Below are positions 35,043 to 44,426 of a stretch of 64,000 nucleotides of DNA, in pieces. The stretch comes from Verrucomicrobiota bacterium. Its GTDB lineage: Bacteria > Verrucomicrobiota > Verrucomicrobiia > Opitutales > Opitutaceae. A program made the position numbers and the translations under genes. The DNA is taken from assembly GCA_023428905.1 (NCBI GenBank), contig JAEYWP010000030.1, positions 372,001-436,000 of the forward strand, read 5' to 3'. The notes under the pieces are model-generated. The model searched no databases and was not told the origin of the DNA. It saw nothing but the letters and a program-made list of their open reading frames with translations. The stretch's first letter is position 1, and each line of letters begins with the position of its first letter.

Positions 35043-36937
35043 TAGAGCTGCACCGGCAGGCCGATCTCGATGATCTGAGTCGGCAGGATCTTGTAGTAAT
35101 CCTTCACCGGGGTGGCGTTGCGGCTGAGCACGGCGTAGAGCCGCTTTTGCCAGTCCCACATGCGGGCATTGCCGCCGGTGATGATCATCTCGCGGTTGAA
35201 GAAGTAGGTGGTCGCAGCCGGGTTGATCGGGACGCCCTGCGCGCGCACCCGTTCCACCAGGTCACCCACGTCGGGTGATTCCATGTACCCGTACCGCCCC
35301 ACGGCGCGCCACACCCCCTCGCCAAGGTCCTCCACCGTCAGGCGGTCGGGGTCGTTCACCTGAGGGATCTCGGAGGTGGCGATGGTGAGCAGCACCACCT
35401 GCTGCTGGAGGCATTTGTTGGCCTTGAGGTGGTGCAGCAGGGCGAGCGGCGTGCCGCGCGGGGTGGCCACCATGAAGACCGCGCTGCCGGGGACGCGGGT
35501 GATGGACTTGCTTTTCGCCACGCTGGAGAGTTCCAGCTCGGTGATCGCCCCGCCATACACTTTGTCCTGGATTTCATTCCGGCCGCTTTTCCAGGTGTGC
35601 ATGATCGCAAGGATGCCCATCGCCACCACGATCGGGAGCCAGCCGCCGTCGGGGATCTTGTGCAGGTTGGCGCCAAAGAGGGCCAGGTCGAAGATGACGA
35701 AGCTGCCGCAGAGCAGGATCGATTTCCAAAGGGGCCAGCGCCAGACCAGGCGGGTGACCTGGAAAAAGGCGAAGGTGGTCACGACCATCGTGCCCGTGAC
35801 GGCGATGCCGTAGGCGCCGGCGAGGCCCGCACTGCTCTTGAACTCGAGCACGACCCAGATCGTGCCGAGCGCGAGCGCCCAGTTGACGATCGGGATGTAG
35901 ATCTGGCTGGCGTGCTCCGCGCTCGTATGGAGAATTCGGAGACGTGGGAAGTAGCCGAGCTGGATGGCCTGCCGCGTGAGCGAAAACGTGCCGGTGATGA
36001 GGGCCTGGCTGGCGATGACCGCCGCGCAGATCGAAAGGCCGACGAGGATCAGGCGCGGGGCGCCCTCCGGGGCGAGGGCGAAGAACGGGTTGGTGTTGTC
36101 CGTGGGGTGGGAGATCGCGTAGGCGCCCTGCCCGAAATAATTCAGGATCAACCCCGGCGCGACCACATAGCTCCAGGCACGCGCGATGTACGTGCGCCCA
36201 AAATGGCCCATGTCGGCATAAAGGGCCTCCGCGCCCGTGATGGTCAGCACGATGCCTCCCAGCACTCCGGTAGCCTGCGCGGGATGGTCGATCAGGAGGC
36301 GCAGCCCGCGCATCGGGTTGAGGGCGCGGTAGACGTCGGGAGCGTCAAAGACATGGATCGCACCCATCACCCCCAGCACGGCAAACCACACGAGCATTAC
36401 CGGGCCGAAGGCGCGACCGATCGCGAGGGTACCCTTGGACTGGAAAAGAAAGAGCAGGGCGAGGATCGCGACGGCGATCGGCACCACGAGCTTGTCGAAG
36501 GCTGGGCTGAAGGTGGAAAACCCCTCCGCCGCGCCGAGCACGGAAACTGCCGGCGTGATCAGGCCGTCGCCGAAGAGCAGGGCGGCGCCGGCGAGGATGA
36601 GGAGGGTGGACCACCCAAGACCGCGGTTGCGCGGATTGGCCGCGTCCTGCTTCAGGGTCAGCGCCAGGAGCGCAAAAATGCCGCCCTCACCCCGATTGTC
36701 CGCGCGCGTGACAAAGCTGACGTACTTGAAGCTGACCTCGAACATCAGCGCCCAGAACATGAGGGAGAGCACCCCCAACACGCCCTCCGTGCGATCGACC
36801 GAAGGCAGGTGCACGAGGCACTCCCGCATGGTGTACAGCGGGCTGGTGCCGATGTCGCCGAAGACGACACCGAGGGCACCCAGTCCAAGGCCCAGCTGTG
36901 TGCGAACAGACGGCAACGGCGTTGCGGTGGCGGACAT
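35042..36937 (-). CDS. kup: Potassium uptake protein, KUP/HAK family
   Basis: A 631-residue potassium:proton symporter of the inner membrane with about 12 helices in the first 450 residues and a soluble C-terminal part. The opening LGLGALGVVFGDIGTSPLYTMRECL and GEGGIFALLALTLK are diagnostic, as are TGAEALYADMGHFG and LNYFGQGAYAI. The ATG at 36937 was chosen because the family begins shortly after it; the open frame above it is unconserved. It lies between menD and menB without a clear link to menaquinone. It is divergent from menB with about 120 bp between starts. Confidence 0.95.
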   Translation of the reverse strand: MSATATPLPSVRTQLGLGLGALGVVFGDIGTSPLYTMRECLVHLPSVDRTEGVLGVLSLMFWALMFEVSFKYVSFVTRADNRGEGGIFALLALTLKQDAANPRNRGLGWSTLLILAGAALLFGDGLITPAVSVLGAAEGFSTFSPAFDKLVVPIAVAILALLFLFQSKGTLAIGRAFGPVMLVWFAVLGVMGAIHVFDAPDVYRALNPMRGLRLLIDHPAQATGVLGGIVLTITGAEALYADMGHFGRTYIARAWSYVVAPGLILNYFGQGAYAISHPTDNTNPFFALAPEGAPRLILVGLSICAAVIASQALITGTFSLTRQAIQLGYFPRLRILHTSAEHASQIYIPIVNWALALGTIWVVLEFKSSAGLAGAYGIAVTGTMVVTTFAFFQVTRLVWRWPLWKSILLCGSFVIFDLALFGANLHKIPDGGWLPIVVAMGILAIMHTWKSGRNEIQDKVYGGAITELELSSVAKSKSITRVPGSAVFMVATPRGTPLALLHHLKANKCLQQQVVLLTIATSEIPQVNDPDRLTVEDLGEGVWRAVGRYGYMESPDVGDLVERVRAQGVPINPAATTYFFNREMIITGGNARMWDWQKRLYAVLSRNATPVKDYYKILPTQIIEIGLPVQL

Positions 36938-37058
36938 GGAAGTCGGGAGTCTCAACGCACCCGCCGGCGTTGTCCAAGAGGATTCGAGGGCAGGCAAATA
37001 TTGGTTGCAAAGCCGCTGGCGTTGACCTCCGCGGTCAAACGCAGTGGCGTCGCAGCCC

Positions 37059-37889
37059 ATGACCGCGTGGAAAACAGCCAAGACCTACACTGACATCCTC
37101 TATCACAAGGCGGACGGCATCGCCAAGGTGACGATCAACCGGCCGGAGAAGCGCAATGCCTTCCGGCCCCAGACGGTGTTCGAGATGTACGACGCCTTCG
37201 TGGACGCGCGGGAGGATCCCTCGGTCGGCGTGGTCCTCCTCACCGGCGCGGGTCCCCACACCGACGGCAAATACGCCTTTTGCGCGGGCGGCGATCAGAG
37301 CGTCCGCGGCCACGCCGGTTACGTCGGCGACGACGGGGTGCCGCGGCTGAACGTCCTCGACCTGCAGAAATTGATCCGGTCTATGCCGAAGGTCGTGATC
37401 GCGCTGGTGGCTGGTTATGCCATCGGCGGCGGTCATGTCCTCCACATCGTCTGCGACCTCAGCATCGCCGCCGACAACGCGATCTGCGGCCAGGTCGGCC
37501 CCAAGATGGGCAGCTTCGACGGCGGTTTCGGCTCCAGCTACCTCGCACGCATTGTCGGGCAGAAAAAGGCCCGGGAAATCTGGTACCTGTGCCGCCAATA
37601 CAACGCGCAGCAGGCCCTGGAGATGGGACTGGTCAACGCGGTCGTACCGGTGGACCAGCTGGAGGCGGAGGGCGTCAAGTGGGCCACCGAGATCATGGGC
37701 CACAGCCCGCTCGCGATCCGCTGCCTGAAGAGCGCCTTCAACGCCGACGTCGACGGTCAGGCCGGCATCCAGGAGCTCTCGGGCAACGCCACCCTGCTGT
37801 ATTACATGACCGACGAGGCGAAGGAGTTTCACCGCGCCCAGCGGGAAAAGCGCAAGCCGGACGCGCGCAAGTTTCCCTGGCTCCCGTGA
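37059..37889 (+). CDS. menB: 1,4-dihydroxy-2-naphthoyl-CoA synthase
   Basis: A crotonase-fold enzyme that closes the ring of o-succinylbenzoyl-CoA in menaquinone synthesis. From the ATG at 37059 (MTAWKTAKTYTDILYHKADG) it has 276 residues. AKVTINRPEKRNAFRP, FCAGGDQSVRG, VIALVAGYAIGGGHVLHIVCDL, GPKMGSFDGGFGSSYLAR and the C-terminal EKRKPDARKFPW are all typical of MenB rather than of other enoyl-CoA hydratases. A GTG five codons upstream is the alternative start. It is convergent with the protease gene, 18 bp apart. Confidence 0.95.
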   Translation: MTAWKTAKTYTDILYHKADGIAKVTINRPEKRNAFRPQTVFEMYDAFVDAREDPSVGVVLLTGAGPHTDGKYAFCAGGDQSVRGHAGYVGDDGVPRLNVLDLQKLIRSMPKVVIALVAGYAIGGGHVLHIVCDLSIAADNAICGQVGPKMGSFDGGFGSSYLARIVGQKKAREIWYLCRQYNAQQALEMGLVNAVVPVDQLEAEGVKWATEIMGHSPLAIRCLKSAFNADVDGQAGIQELSGNATLLYYMTDEAKEFHRAQREKRKPDARKFPWLP

Positions 37890-37907
37890 AGGCGAAGGGG
37901 AGGGGTC

Positions 37908-39071
37908 TCAGCTCTCCCCGCGCTGGACTTCCAGCAGGATCGCTCCGAGCAGATTTTCGCGAAGGTACTCAAAGGTGGCCAGGCCGTATCCAGCCTGGCC
38001 CCACTGGGGACCGTACGAGTTCTTGAAGACAAAGACCGCGTCCTTCAGTTGGCCGGTGTCACAGCGATACCCGACCAGGGTGACGGCGTGGGCGGAATCG
38101 CGCACCGGCTTCTGCTGGCTGAGGTAACCGGTGCGCACCGTAGTCTCGTGCGGCCAGCGGACCCCGATGGGTACCGGCACTTCGGCATTCAGCGCATTCA
38201 CGAGGCAGGCGATCTGCGTCTCCGTATCGCGCGGGGAGATGAAGTGGATGAAAACCTTTCGGCGGGAGCGGGCCTGCGCGATCAAGTCTTCGGTGGGATC
38301 GGGGATTCCGTCCATGCCGACGCCAAATGTGTTGGGCATCGATTCCTGCAGGGGGATGCCAAAGGCACGCAGGGCACCGACCGTCTCCGGCAGGGTGAAG
38401 CCGGCGTCACCGGTGGTCTCATCCGCCTCGGCCGTAAGAACGTCGGTGTTGGTGCGGGCCAGCTCCACACGGCGGGTGCTGCGCCGGAGGGCCCACAGCA
38501 AATATTCCTCGGAAAGTTTTTCGGGACGGCCTGCGAGCCGCGCATTCTGGTATTCGAGCGCGCTGACGACCGCAAAGACGGAGCAGCTGGGCCGGCGCCC
38601 CTGGTCCTTCACCCCGAGACCCAGCTCGCGGAAGCGCGGCCGGAGGTCGACCTCCCGGTGCACCATGGGGGGAGCGCCGATTTCCTGGAGTAACCGTTCA
38701 TAGCGGTCCGCCAGGGTCTGTTCGCGCTGCAGGCTGCGCAGGTCGCTGCGCTGTTTTTCCCGGGCCGCAGCCGCTTGGCGTTGTTCGGCGAGACGAGCCT
38801 CGGCCTGCTGATCGGCCGCGGGATCGTATCCAAATTTCTCCTGCAGCTCGGGGGACAGTTCGCGCAGCAGGGCGGACGCCATCCCATCGCGGTGGGTGAA
38901 GGTGATGCTGCGGGGGGTGACGCTCTTGACCGTGACGCCCTCGAAGGTTTTTGCCCCGACCGCGAGGGACTCCAGGCGCGTGCCGACGCCGGGCGCGGCC
39001 CCGAGCGAAACCGGGACGGTGAGGATAAAGGTGGTGGCGAGCAGGGCCAGAGCGAGCCGGGGGTGCCGCAT
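37908..39071 (-). CDS. Exported papain-like (C1) cysteine protease
   Basis: A 387-residue protein from the ATG at 39071, with a signal peptide ending VPVSLGAAP. Residues about 30-85 form a small module (FEGVTVKSVTPRSITFTHRDG then ELSPELQEKFGYDP) of a kind I associate with exported verrucomicrobial proteins. A charged coiled coil (about 88-130) follows. The peptidase domain has Gln157 in VKDQGRRPSC, catalytic Cys163, His328 in DSAHAVTLVGY and Asn351 in FKNSYGPQWG, a complete papain triad. There is no clear propeptide other than the module and coil. Substrate and final location (periplasm or outside) are unknown. Confidence 0.82.
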   Translation of the reverse strand: MRHPRLALALLATTFILTVPVSLGAAPGVGTRLESLAVGAKTFEGVTVKSVTPRSITFTHRDGMASALLRELSPELQEKFGYDPAADQQAEARLAEQRQAAAAREKQRSDLRSLQREQTLADRYERLLQEIGAPPMVHREVDLRPRFRELGLGVKDQGRRPSCSVFAVVSALEYQNARLAGRPEKLSEEYLLWALRRSTRRVELARTNTDVLTAEADETTGDAGFTLPETVGALRAFGIPLQESMPNTFGVGMDGIPDPTEDLIAQARSRRKVFIHFISPRDTETQIACLVNALNAEVPVPIGVRWPHETTVRTGYLSQQKPVRDSAHAVTLVGYRCDTGQLKDAVFVFKNSYGPQWGQAGYGLATFEYLRENLLGAILLEVQRGES

Positions 39072-39136
39072 ACGGTACTCGCGATCACAGCGCAGCCCGT
39101 CCGGCGCCGCAAACTGCGAGCGGGTCAACGAATCAT

Positions 39137-39167
39137 GAAAAAAGCGCGGTCCGGAAGGACCGCGCTT
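39137..39167 (-). terminator. Terminator of fba
   Basis: A perfect 11-bp stem, AAGCGCGGTCC and GGACCGCGCTT, has a 4-base loop. On the minus strand it is followed by TTTTCATG directly after the stem's own TT, making a run of six T. It lies 25 bp past the fba stop codon. Confidence 0.88.
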
Positions 39168-39191
39168 GGGGAAAGGAGCGAAGGCTGCGGC

Positions 39192-40142
39192 TTATTTGCC
39201 GAGGGACTTGCGCAGATCGGCGAGCTGGCCGGCGGAGCCGAGGAGCCGGTTGCGGCTCTCGATGAACTTCGCGTACTCGTCGATGAAGATCTTGCCCGGC
39301 GGGCGGAAATCGAACTCGGAGGGCTTGTCGCGGAAGAACTCGCGGTGAACGCGGGTCCAGACCAGGCGGCCATCGGTGTCGATGTTGATCTTGGTCACAC
39401 CCAGCTTGGCGGCGGGGAGGTACTCGTTCACGTCGACGCCGGCCGAATCCTTGATCGTGCCGCCGGCAGCGTTGATGCGGTCGACCTCGTCCTTCGGCAC
39501 CGACGAGGAACCGTGCATCACCAGCGGGAAGCCAGGGAGGCGGGCCTTGATCTGCTCGAGCACATTGAAGTGGAGGGACTGCTTGCCCTTGAACTTGAAG
39601 GCGCCGTGGCTGGTGCCGATGGCGCAGGCCAGGGAATCGCAGCCGGTCTTCTTGACGAAATCCTCGGCCTCGACCGGGTTCGTGAGGGTGGCATGGCCGT
39701 CCTCGACCTTGATGTCTTCCTCGACGCCACCGAGCATGCCCAGTTCGGCTTCGACGGAGATGCCCTTCTTGTGGGCGCGCTCGACGACACGCTTCGTGAT
39801 CTCGACGTTCTTTTCGAACGGATCGTGCGAAGCGTCGATCATGACGGAGCTGAAGAAACCGGACTCGATGCAATCGTAGCAGGTTTCTTCGTCACCGTGA
39901 TCGAGATGCACGGCGAAAATGGCCTCCGGGAAGATCTCGCCAGCGGAGCGGATGATCGCCTCCAGCATGCGCTTGTCCGTGTACTTACGGGCGCCCTTGG
40001 AAATCTGGATGATGAAGGGGGCCTGCGACTGGATGGCGCCCTTGAAGAGGCCCATCGCCTGCTCGGCGTTGTTGATGTTGTACGCGCCGACGGCGTATTT
40101 TCCGTAGGCGTGTTTGAAGAGCTGCGCAGTGGTAACGATCAT
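39192..40142 (-). CDS. fba: Class II fructose-bisphosphate aldolase
   Basis: A zinc-dependent aldolase of glycolysis and gluconeogenesis. From the ATG at 40142 (MIVTTAQLFKHAYGKYAVGAYN) the protein has 316 residues. Active-site segments are AVHLDHGDEE (Zn-binding His and catalytic Asp), VEAELGMLGGVEED, CAIGTSHGAFKFKG, LVMHGSSSVP and ITKINIDTDGR-type VTKINIDTDGRL. A monocistronic unit is likely because a strong terminator follows and the next gene upstream is on the far side of a 214-bp gap (40143-40356) in which I see no feature. Confidence 0.95.
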   Translation of the reverse strand: MIVTTAQLFKHAYGKYAVGAYNINNAEQAMGLFKGAIQSQAPFIIQISKGARKYTDKRMLEAIIRSAGEIFPEAIFAVHLDHGDEETCYDCIESGFFSSVMIDASHDPFEKNVEITKRVVERAHKKGISVEAELGMLGGVEEDIKVEDGHATLTNPVEAEDFVKKTGCDSLACAIGTSHGAFKFKGKQSLHFNVLEQIKARLPGFPLVMHGSSSVPKDEVDRINAAGGTIKDSAGVDVNEYLPAAKLGVTKINIDTDGRLVWTRVHREFFRDKPSEFDFRPPGKIFIDEYAKFIESRNRLLGSAGQLADLRKSLGK

Positions 40143-40356
40143 AGGCGAAAAGGGTTGCCGGACTGTCAGGAAAGGGAGGCCGTCCGGCCCGGACAAGGGC
40201 TAATTTGGGCCTGACCAAAGAATCGCAAATTTTGCGCGGTGCGCCCCCGTGCCGCCGAGCGTGACGCTCCGATCGAGAGGGCGCCCCCCTCTGCGGAGCC
40301 AGGTACCGCCCGTCCGCCACAGGCGCAGGAACGAAGCGGACAACGGCGCCGGTATC

Positions 40357-41325
40357 TCAGCCGCGGGTCGGCACAGGGGTGGGCGTCGGCTCCCGCCGCT
40401 CGCGCCATAGGCGCTGCATGTCGGCCTGGGCCTCTTGCTCCGCCTTCAACTGTTCCAGGGCGGACACCTGCGCCGGGGTTAGCACGGCACGGGCCCGGGC
40501 GATCACATCGTCGGTGATGCGGGCCAGTCCGCGCGAGTTCGTTCGCCCTGCGGCCGGAGCGCCACTGACGGCCGCTGCAGGGGTGCCGGCGGCGGGGCTG
40601 GCGAGCAGCTGCACCAACTGCTCGCGCTGCTGGGGATTCAGCGGCGTGGGGGTGTAACTGAGTCTTTCTTCGAGCCGACTCACCGCCTGCCGCTGCGGCC
40701 CGGTTTGTTCGTAAGTTTGAAACGTCTGATACCCCTGGGGCCCCAGCAGCGCGGCGATCGAGCTGTCGAGTTCGGCGGTCGTTTCGCGGATCAGCTGCTG
40801 CATTTGGGGGCGGTTTTGCCGTGGGTCGATGCCTTGGGAGCGCGCAGCTGCGATCACATCGCGAGGAGAGGCCTGACGCTCCAGGAGGAGCGTTTTGAGC
40901 TGGTCGAGTTTTTCCGGCGGCAGGTTGAGGCGCCGGAACAGGTCAGCGAAACGCCCGTCGAGTTGCGCCTTTTGCTGGAGGGTCCACAAACGTGCGAACT
41001 CCGGGTTCTCCATCATCGCTGCCCAGCGGCGGCGTTCGGAACCCGTTTGGTCGGCGGCTGCCGCGTTCGGTCGCGTGACGCTCTCCCTGCTGCCGGCGAC
41101 CCCATTCGCCAGGGGCTGATCCGGCAGTTCCGGCAGGGGCTCCTGAAGCGCCAGCGGCTCGAGGACTTTACCTTCGCCCGGCGCGGCTGTTTCCGCAGCA
41201 GCGGTTGTTGCCGCCGCCAGCCGGGACTCGGCGGTGCGACGCGCGGTGTGTTCGTTCCAGGCGAGGATCGAGGCCACCAGGGTGGTGAGGCCGAAAAGCG
41301 CGGCGAGCGTGCGGGAGGGGGTCAC
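40357..41325 (-). CDS. Membrane-anchored or exported protein of unknown function
   Basis: A 322-residue reading with a GTG start. The N-terminal hydrophobic segment is TLAALFGLTTLVASILAW and lacks a clear cleavage site, so it may be a membrane anchor. An Ala/Glu/Pro-rich spacer (30-80) leads to a helical region with RLNLPPEKLDQLKTLLLERQ, AALLGPQGYQTFQTYEQTGPQ, LNPQQREQLVQLLA and LTPAQVSALEQLKAEQ. These 'L-x-P-x-Q/E' helices recall periplasmic helical-hairpin proteins of the Spy/LTxxQ sort, but I cannot assign a family. It is probably a periplasmic helical protein. It lies downstream of topB, 60 bp away on the same strand. Confidence 0.6.
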   Translation of the reverse strand: MTPSRTLAALFGLTTLVASILAWNEHTARRTAESRLAAATTAAAETAAPGEGKVLEPLALQEPLPELPDQPLANGVAGSRESVTRPNAAAADQTGSERRRWAAMMENPEFARLWTLQQKAQLDGRFADLFRRLNLPPEKLDQLKTLLLERQASPRDVIAAARSQGIDPRQNRPQMQQLIRETTAELDSSIAALLGPQGYQTFQTYEQTGPQRQAVSRLEERLSYTPTPLNPQQREQLVQLLASPAAGTPAAAVSGAPAAGRTNSRGLARITDDVIARARAVLTPAQVSALEQLKAEQEAQADMQRLWRERREPTPTPVPTRG

Positions 41326-41387
41326 AGCCTGCTAGACGCGTATCCGGGGCGAATGGTTGCATCCGCCCCGGCTTCGGCCGTCGGCGC

Positions 41388-44204
41388 TCAGCGCGGCGGG
41401 AACTCGAACTCGGCCTTCTTTTTATCCTTGGAGAGCGTGAGGTAGGCGCTGAACGCCGAGCCCCGCTTCGAGACAAAACCCTCGATCAAGCCGGTCTTGC
41501 CGGTCTCGACCAGGCGTTCGACTTCATCGGCGGGGATCTCCTTGCCGCAGAGCTGACGCTTGAGCTGGAAGACCACGCGAGGCGTGCCGTCCGCGTTCGG
41601 TTTGTTCACGACAAAGCTGTCTTCCGTCTGCAGCAGTTCGCCGTCGTGGAGTTTGCTTTCGCCCAGGCGCGTCGCCTTGGTGACGTCGACGCTGGGTTTG
41701 GTGCGGCGCGGTTTGCCCTCGCCACTGCCGTCCTTGGCCGCGGTTTTCCGCGGCGGGAACTCCCAGCTGATCTTGGCGCCATTGCGGACGAGAAACGCGT
41801 CGAACGGCCGCCCCTTCTTGGAGATGAAGCCCTTGATCAGTTCGGTCTTACCCTGCTCGATCAGCTGCACCGCGTGTTCGCGTGTGATGGGTTTCTGGCA
41901 CATCAGGCGGCCTACCTGGAAACTGTTCTTCCAGCCTTCGCCCTCGCGTTCGCGCAGGACATAGCTGGTGGGCGCCTCGCACAGCTCGGCCCCGCTCGCG
42001 GGCTCGGTCCAGAACGGCTCGATGGCGTTGACGTCGAATTTGTTTCCGAAATCGAGCTCGGCCTTCTTTTTGCCCTCCTCCTTCGGATCGTCGATCAGGC
42101 GGATGGTCGCGGGAAAACGATTGCCGGTTTTGGCGGAGACAAAGCCATCGAGGGGACCGATCTGTCCCTGGGTGACCAGTTCGTTCACCTCGTTCTCCTC
42201 GAGCTTTCGGCCGCTCATCACCTTGTAGACCATGAGCGTGCCGTCCTGGGAGCGATAACCGCGAAGGGTCTCCAGCATGGGTTTCCCATCGGTCGGAGAG
42301 ACGATTTCCGTCACGCGGGCGGTGGAGGCATCCTCCTCGAAGGTCTTGGTGCGCTCGACGATGCCCTTGGTGACATCGACGATTTCCTGCATGAAGCGGT
42401 CGCGCGGGAACTTGCCGTGCTCCATCTGTCGGAGCTTGTGTTCCCATTCGCCGGTCATATCCGGCTTGGTCAACGCGTCCGCCTTCACCGCGGCGAGGAA
42501 CTGCAGCAGTGACTCGGCTTTGGCCGTCGGCAGCAGCTCGCGCTGCTGGCGCTCCATGTATTTCTGGTTGATCAGGCCGTCGATCGTGTCCGCGCGCGTC
42601 GCCGGCGTACCGAGGCCGCGTTCCTTCATCGCCTCCGCCAGGTTCTCATCGTCGACCAGCTTGCCCGCGCCTTCCATGGCGGAAAGCAGGGTGGCTTCCG
42701 TGTAGCGCGGAGGCGGCTTGGTAGTCTCCTCGTGGAGCTTGGCCTCGACGGTCTTGGCTTTTGCCGGATTGCCATCGGCAGCGTCGAGGGCGGGCAGCGC
42801 CTTTGAATCCTTCGCGCCCGAGGCTTCATCCTCATCCACCGTCGTCTTGCCATAAACGGCTAGCCAGCCGGCCGAGGTGAGCACCTTGCCCTCGGTTTTG
42901 AAGGCGTGGCCGGCGACCGTGCTGGTGCGGGTCGTCACATCGAACTCGGCCGACGGGTAGAAGGCGGCGACAAAACGCCGCGCAATCATGTCGAAGACCT
43001 TGGCCTCGAACTCATCGAGGTTCTTGGCCTCGGAGTCCGTGGGGATGATGGCAAAGTGGTCGGAGATCTGGGCGTTGTTGAAGATGCGTTTGTTCGGACG
43101 CACCCAGCCCTCCTGCAGCACCTTGCCGGCGTGGGTCGCCAGGTCGCCCTGGAGATTGCCCAGTGCCTGGCGCACCGTCGGCATGTAATCCTCAGGCAGC
43201 GCCCGCGAGTCGGTACGCGGGTAGGTGATCATCTTGTGCTTTTCGTACAGCGCCTGGGCGATCTGAAGGGTGCGCCGCGCGGAGAGGCCGTAGCGGTTGT
43301 TGGCCTCGCGCTGAAGGGTGGTGAGATCGTAGAGGCGGGGGGAGGACTGCGTGGCGGACTTCTTTTCCTCCGTCACGGTGGCCGGCGGCTGGCCCTGGCA
43401 GGCGGCGAGGACGGCGTCGGCGATGGCCTTTTCCCAGATCCGGTCGATCCGGTCGTGGTCGTCGTTTTCCGCCTTCTTGTAGTTGGAGCGCTGGTACACA
43501 CCCTCGTAGGTGCCGCGTGCCACCTGGAAGGTGGCGGTGACCCGCCAGTAGGCGCGGGGTTTGAAGCCGCGGATCTCCAGCTCGCGCGCAAAAACGATGG
43601 CGAGGGTGGGGGTCTGGACGCGTCCGACCGAAGCCACATTGCCGGCGCGGGAGCCGAACATGCGTTTGGTGATGGCGCGGGTGCCGTTGATGCCGATCAG
43701 CCAGTCGCTCTCGGAGCGGCAGCGGGCGGCGTCGGCGAGCCCCGACATCTCCTGCCCGTCGCGCAGGTTCTTGAAAGCGGTGCGGATGCCGTCCGGTGTC
43801 ATGGTCTGCATCCAGGCGCGTTTCACCGGGAGCTTTCCCTTGGCCAGCTGGTAGAGGTAGGCGAAGATCAGTTCACCCTCGCGCCCGGCGTCGCAGGCGT
43901 TGATGACCTGGTCGATGTCCTTGCGCTGAATCAGTTTCTTCAGCTGGTCGAACCGGTCCTTGGCGTCCTGGATCGGCTTCAACTCGAATTTTTCCGGGAT
44001 GATCGGGAGGGTCTCCAGCCGCCAAAAACCGTATTTCTTCTTGTCGATGTCCTCGGGCATGAGGAGTTCCACCAGGTGGCCGACGGCGGACGAGATCACG
44101 TACTCGTCGTTTTCGTAGTGGTCACCCTTCTTGGGAACTTTGCCGAGAGCGCGCGCGAGGTCTGCGGCTACAGACGGCTTCTCGGCGATGACAAGAGACT
44201 TCAT
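41388..44204 (-). CDS. topB: Type IA DNA topoisomerase, TopB (topoisomerase III)-like, with three C-terminal repeats
   Basis: A 938-residue type IA topoisomerase. The Toprim domain has Glu8 (VIAEKPSVA) and Asp105 (DAGREGEL). The catalytic Tyr328 is in MITYPRTDSRALP, and GSRAGNVASVGRVQTPTLAIV precedes it. The gap-free core with SLVIAEKPSVA resembles TopB rather than TopA. After about residue 630 come three related segments, ending roughly DGFVSAKTGNRFPA, KGFISKKGRPFDAF and EGFVSKRGSAFSAY, each of the 'cryptic topoisomerase C-terminal' type. They lack the cysteines of true zinc ribbons. No second topoisomerase gene is in the window. Confidence 0.9.
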   Translation of the reverse strand: MKSLVIAEKPSVAADLARALGKVPKKGDHYENDEYVISSAVGHLVELLMPEDIDKKKYGFWRLETLPIIPEKFELKPIQDAKDRFDQLKKLIQRKDIDQVINACDAGREGELIFAYLYQLAKGKLPVKRAWMQTMTPDGIRTAFKNLRDGQEMSGLADAARCRSESDWLIGINGTRAITKRMFGSRAGNVASVGRVQTPTLAIVFARELEIRGFKPRAYWRVTATFQVARGTYEGVYQRSNYKKAENDDHDRIDRIWEKAIADAVLAACQGQPPATVTEEKKSATQSSPRLYDLTTLQREANNRYGLSARRTLQIAQALYEKHKMITYPRTDSRALPEDYMPTVRQALGNLQGDLATHAGKVLQEGWVRPNKRIFNNAQISDHFAIIPTDSEAKNLDEFEAKVFDMIARRFVAAFYPSAEFDVTTRTSTVAGHAFKTEGKVLTSAGWLAVYGKTTVDEDEASGAKDSKALPALDAADGNPAKAKTVEAKLHEETTKPPPRYTEATLLSAMEGAGKLVDDENLAEAMKERGLGTPATRADTIDGLINQKYMERQQRELLPTAKAESLLQFLAAVKADALTKPDMTGEWEHKLRQMEHGKFPRDRFMQEIVDVTKGIVERTKTFEEDASTARVTEIVSPTDGKPMLETLRGYRSQDGTLMVYKVMSGRKLEENEVNELVTQGQIGPLDGFVSAKTGNRFPATIRLIDDPKEEGKKKAELDFGNKFDVNAIEPFWTEPASGAELCEAPTSYVLREREGEGWKNSFQVGRLMCQKPITREHAVQLIEQGKTELIKGFISKKGRPFDAFLVRNGAKISWEFPPRKTAAKDGSGEGKPRRTKPSVDVTKATRLGESKLHDGELLQTEDSFVVNKPNADGTPRVVFQLKRQLCGKEIPADEVERLVETGKTGLIEGFVSKRGSAFSAYLTLSKDKKKAEFEFPPR

Positions 44205-44426
44205 GGAAACGGGAGCCGTTACGCACCGGCGCCCCCAATTTCAAGCACGAGTTTTTTGCCGTCCCCTCGAAGCCGGGCCGGCAGGCGAAAATTTGGGCAG
44301 TCGGGCGGGGAGAGCAAAGGTTGGGCGCCGCACTGCATTTTTCCCTCGTGCCGCGCCGCGCATGTATTCACGTTCTCCTTCGCGTGAGCAGCGGTGAGTC
44401 CCCGGCCGCTCCGACCCCACTTCGCA

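Noticed and set aside
35429..37093. Plus-strand open frame over kup (554 codons)
   Set aside because: Composition is charged and repetitive without any family signature; kup on the minus strand is unambiguous.
44205..44426. tRNA or small RNA gene in the topB/REC-HDOD gap
   Set aside because: No cloverleaf, conserved TTCGA arm or strong hairpin was seen; the gap most likely holds only the divergent promoters.
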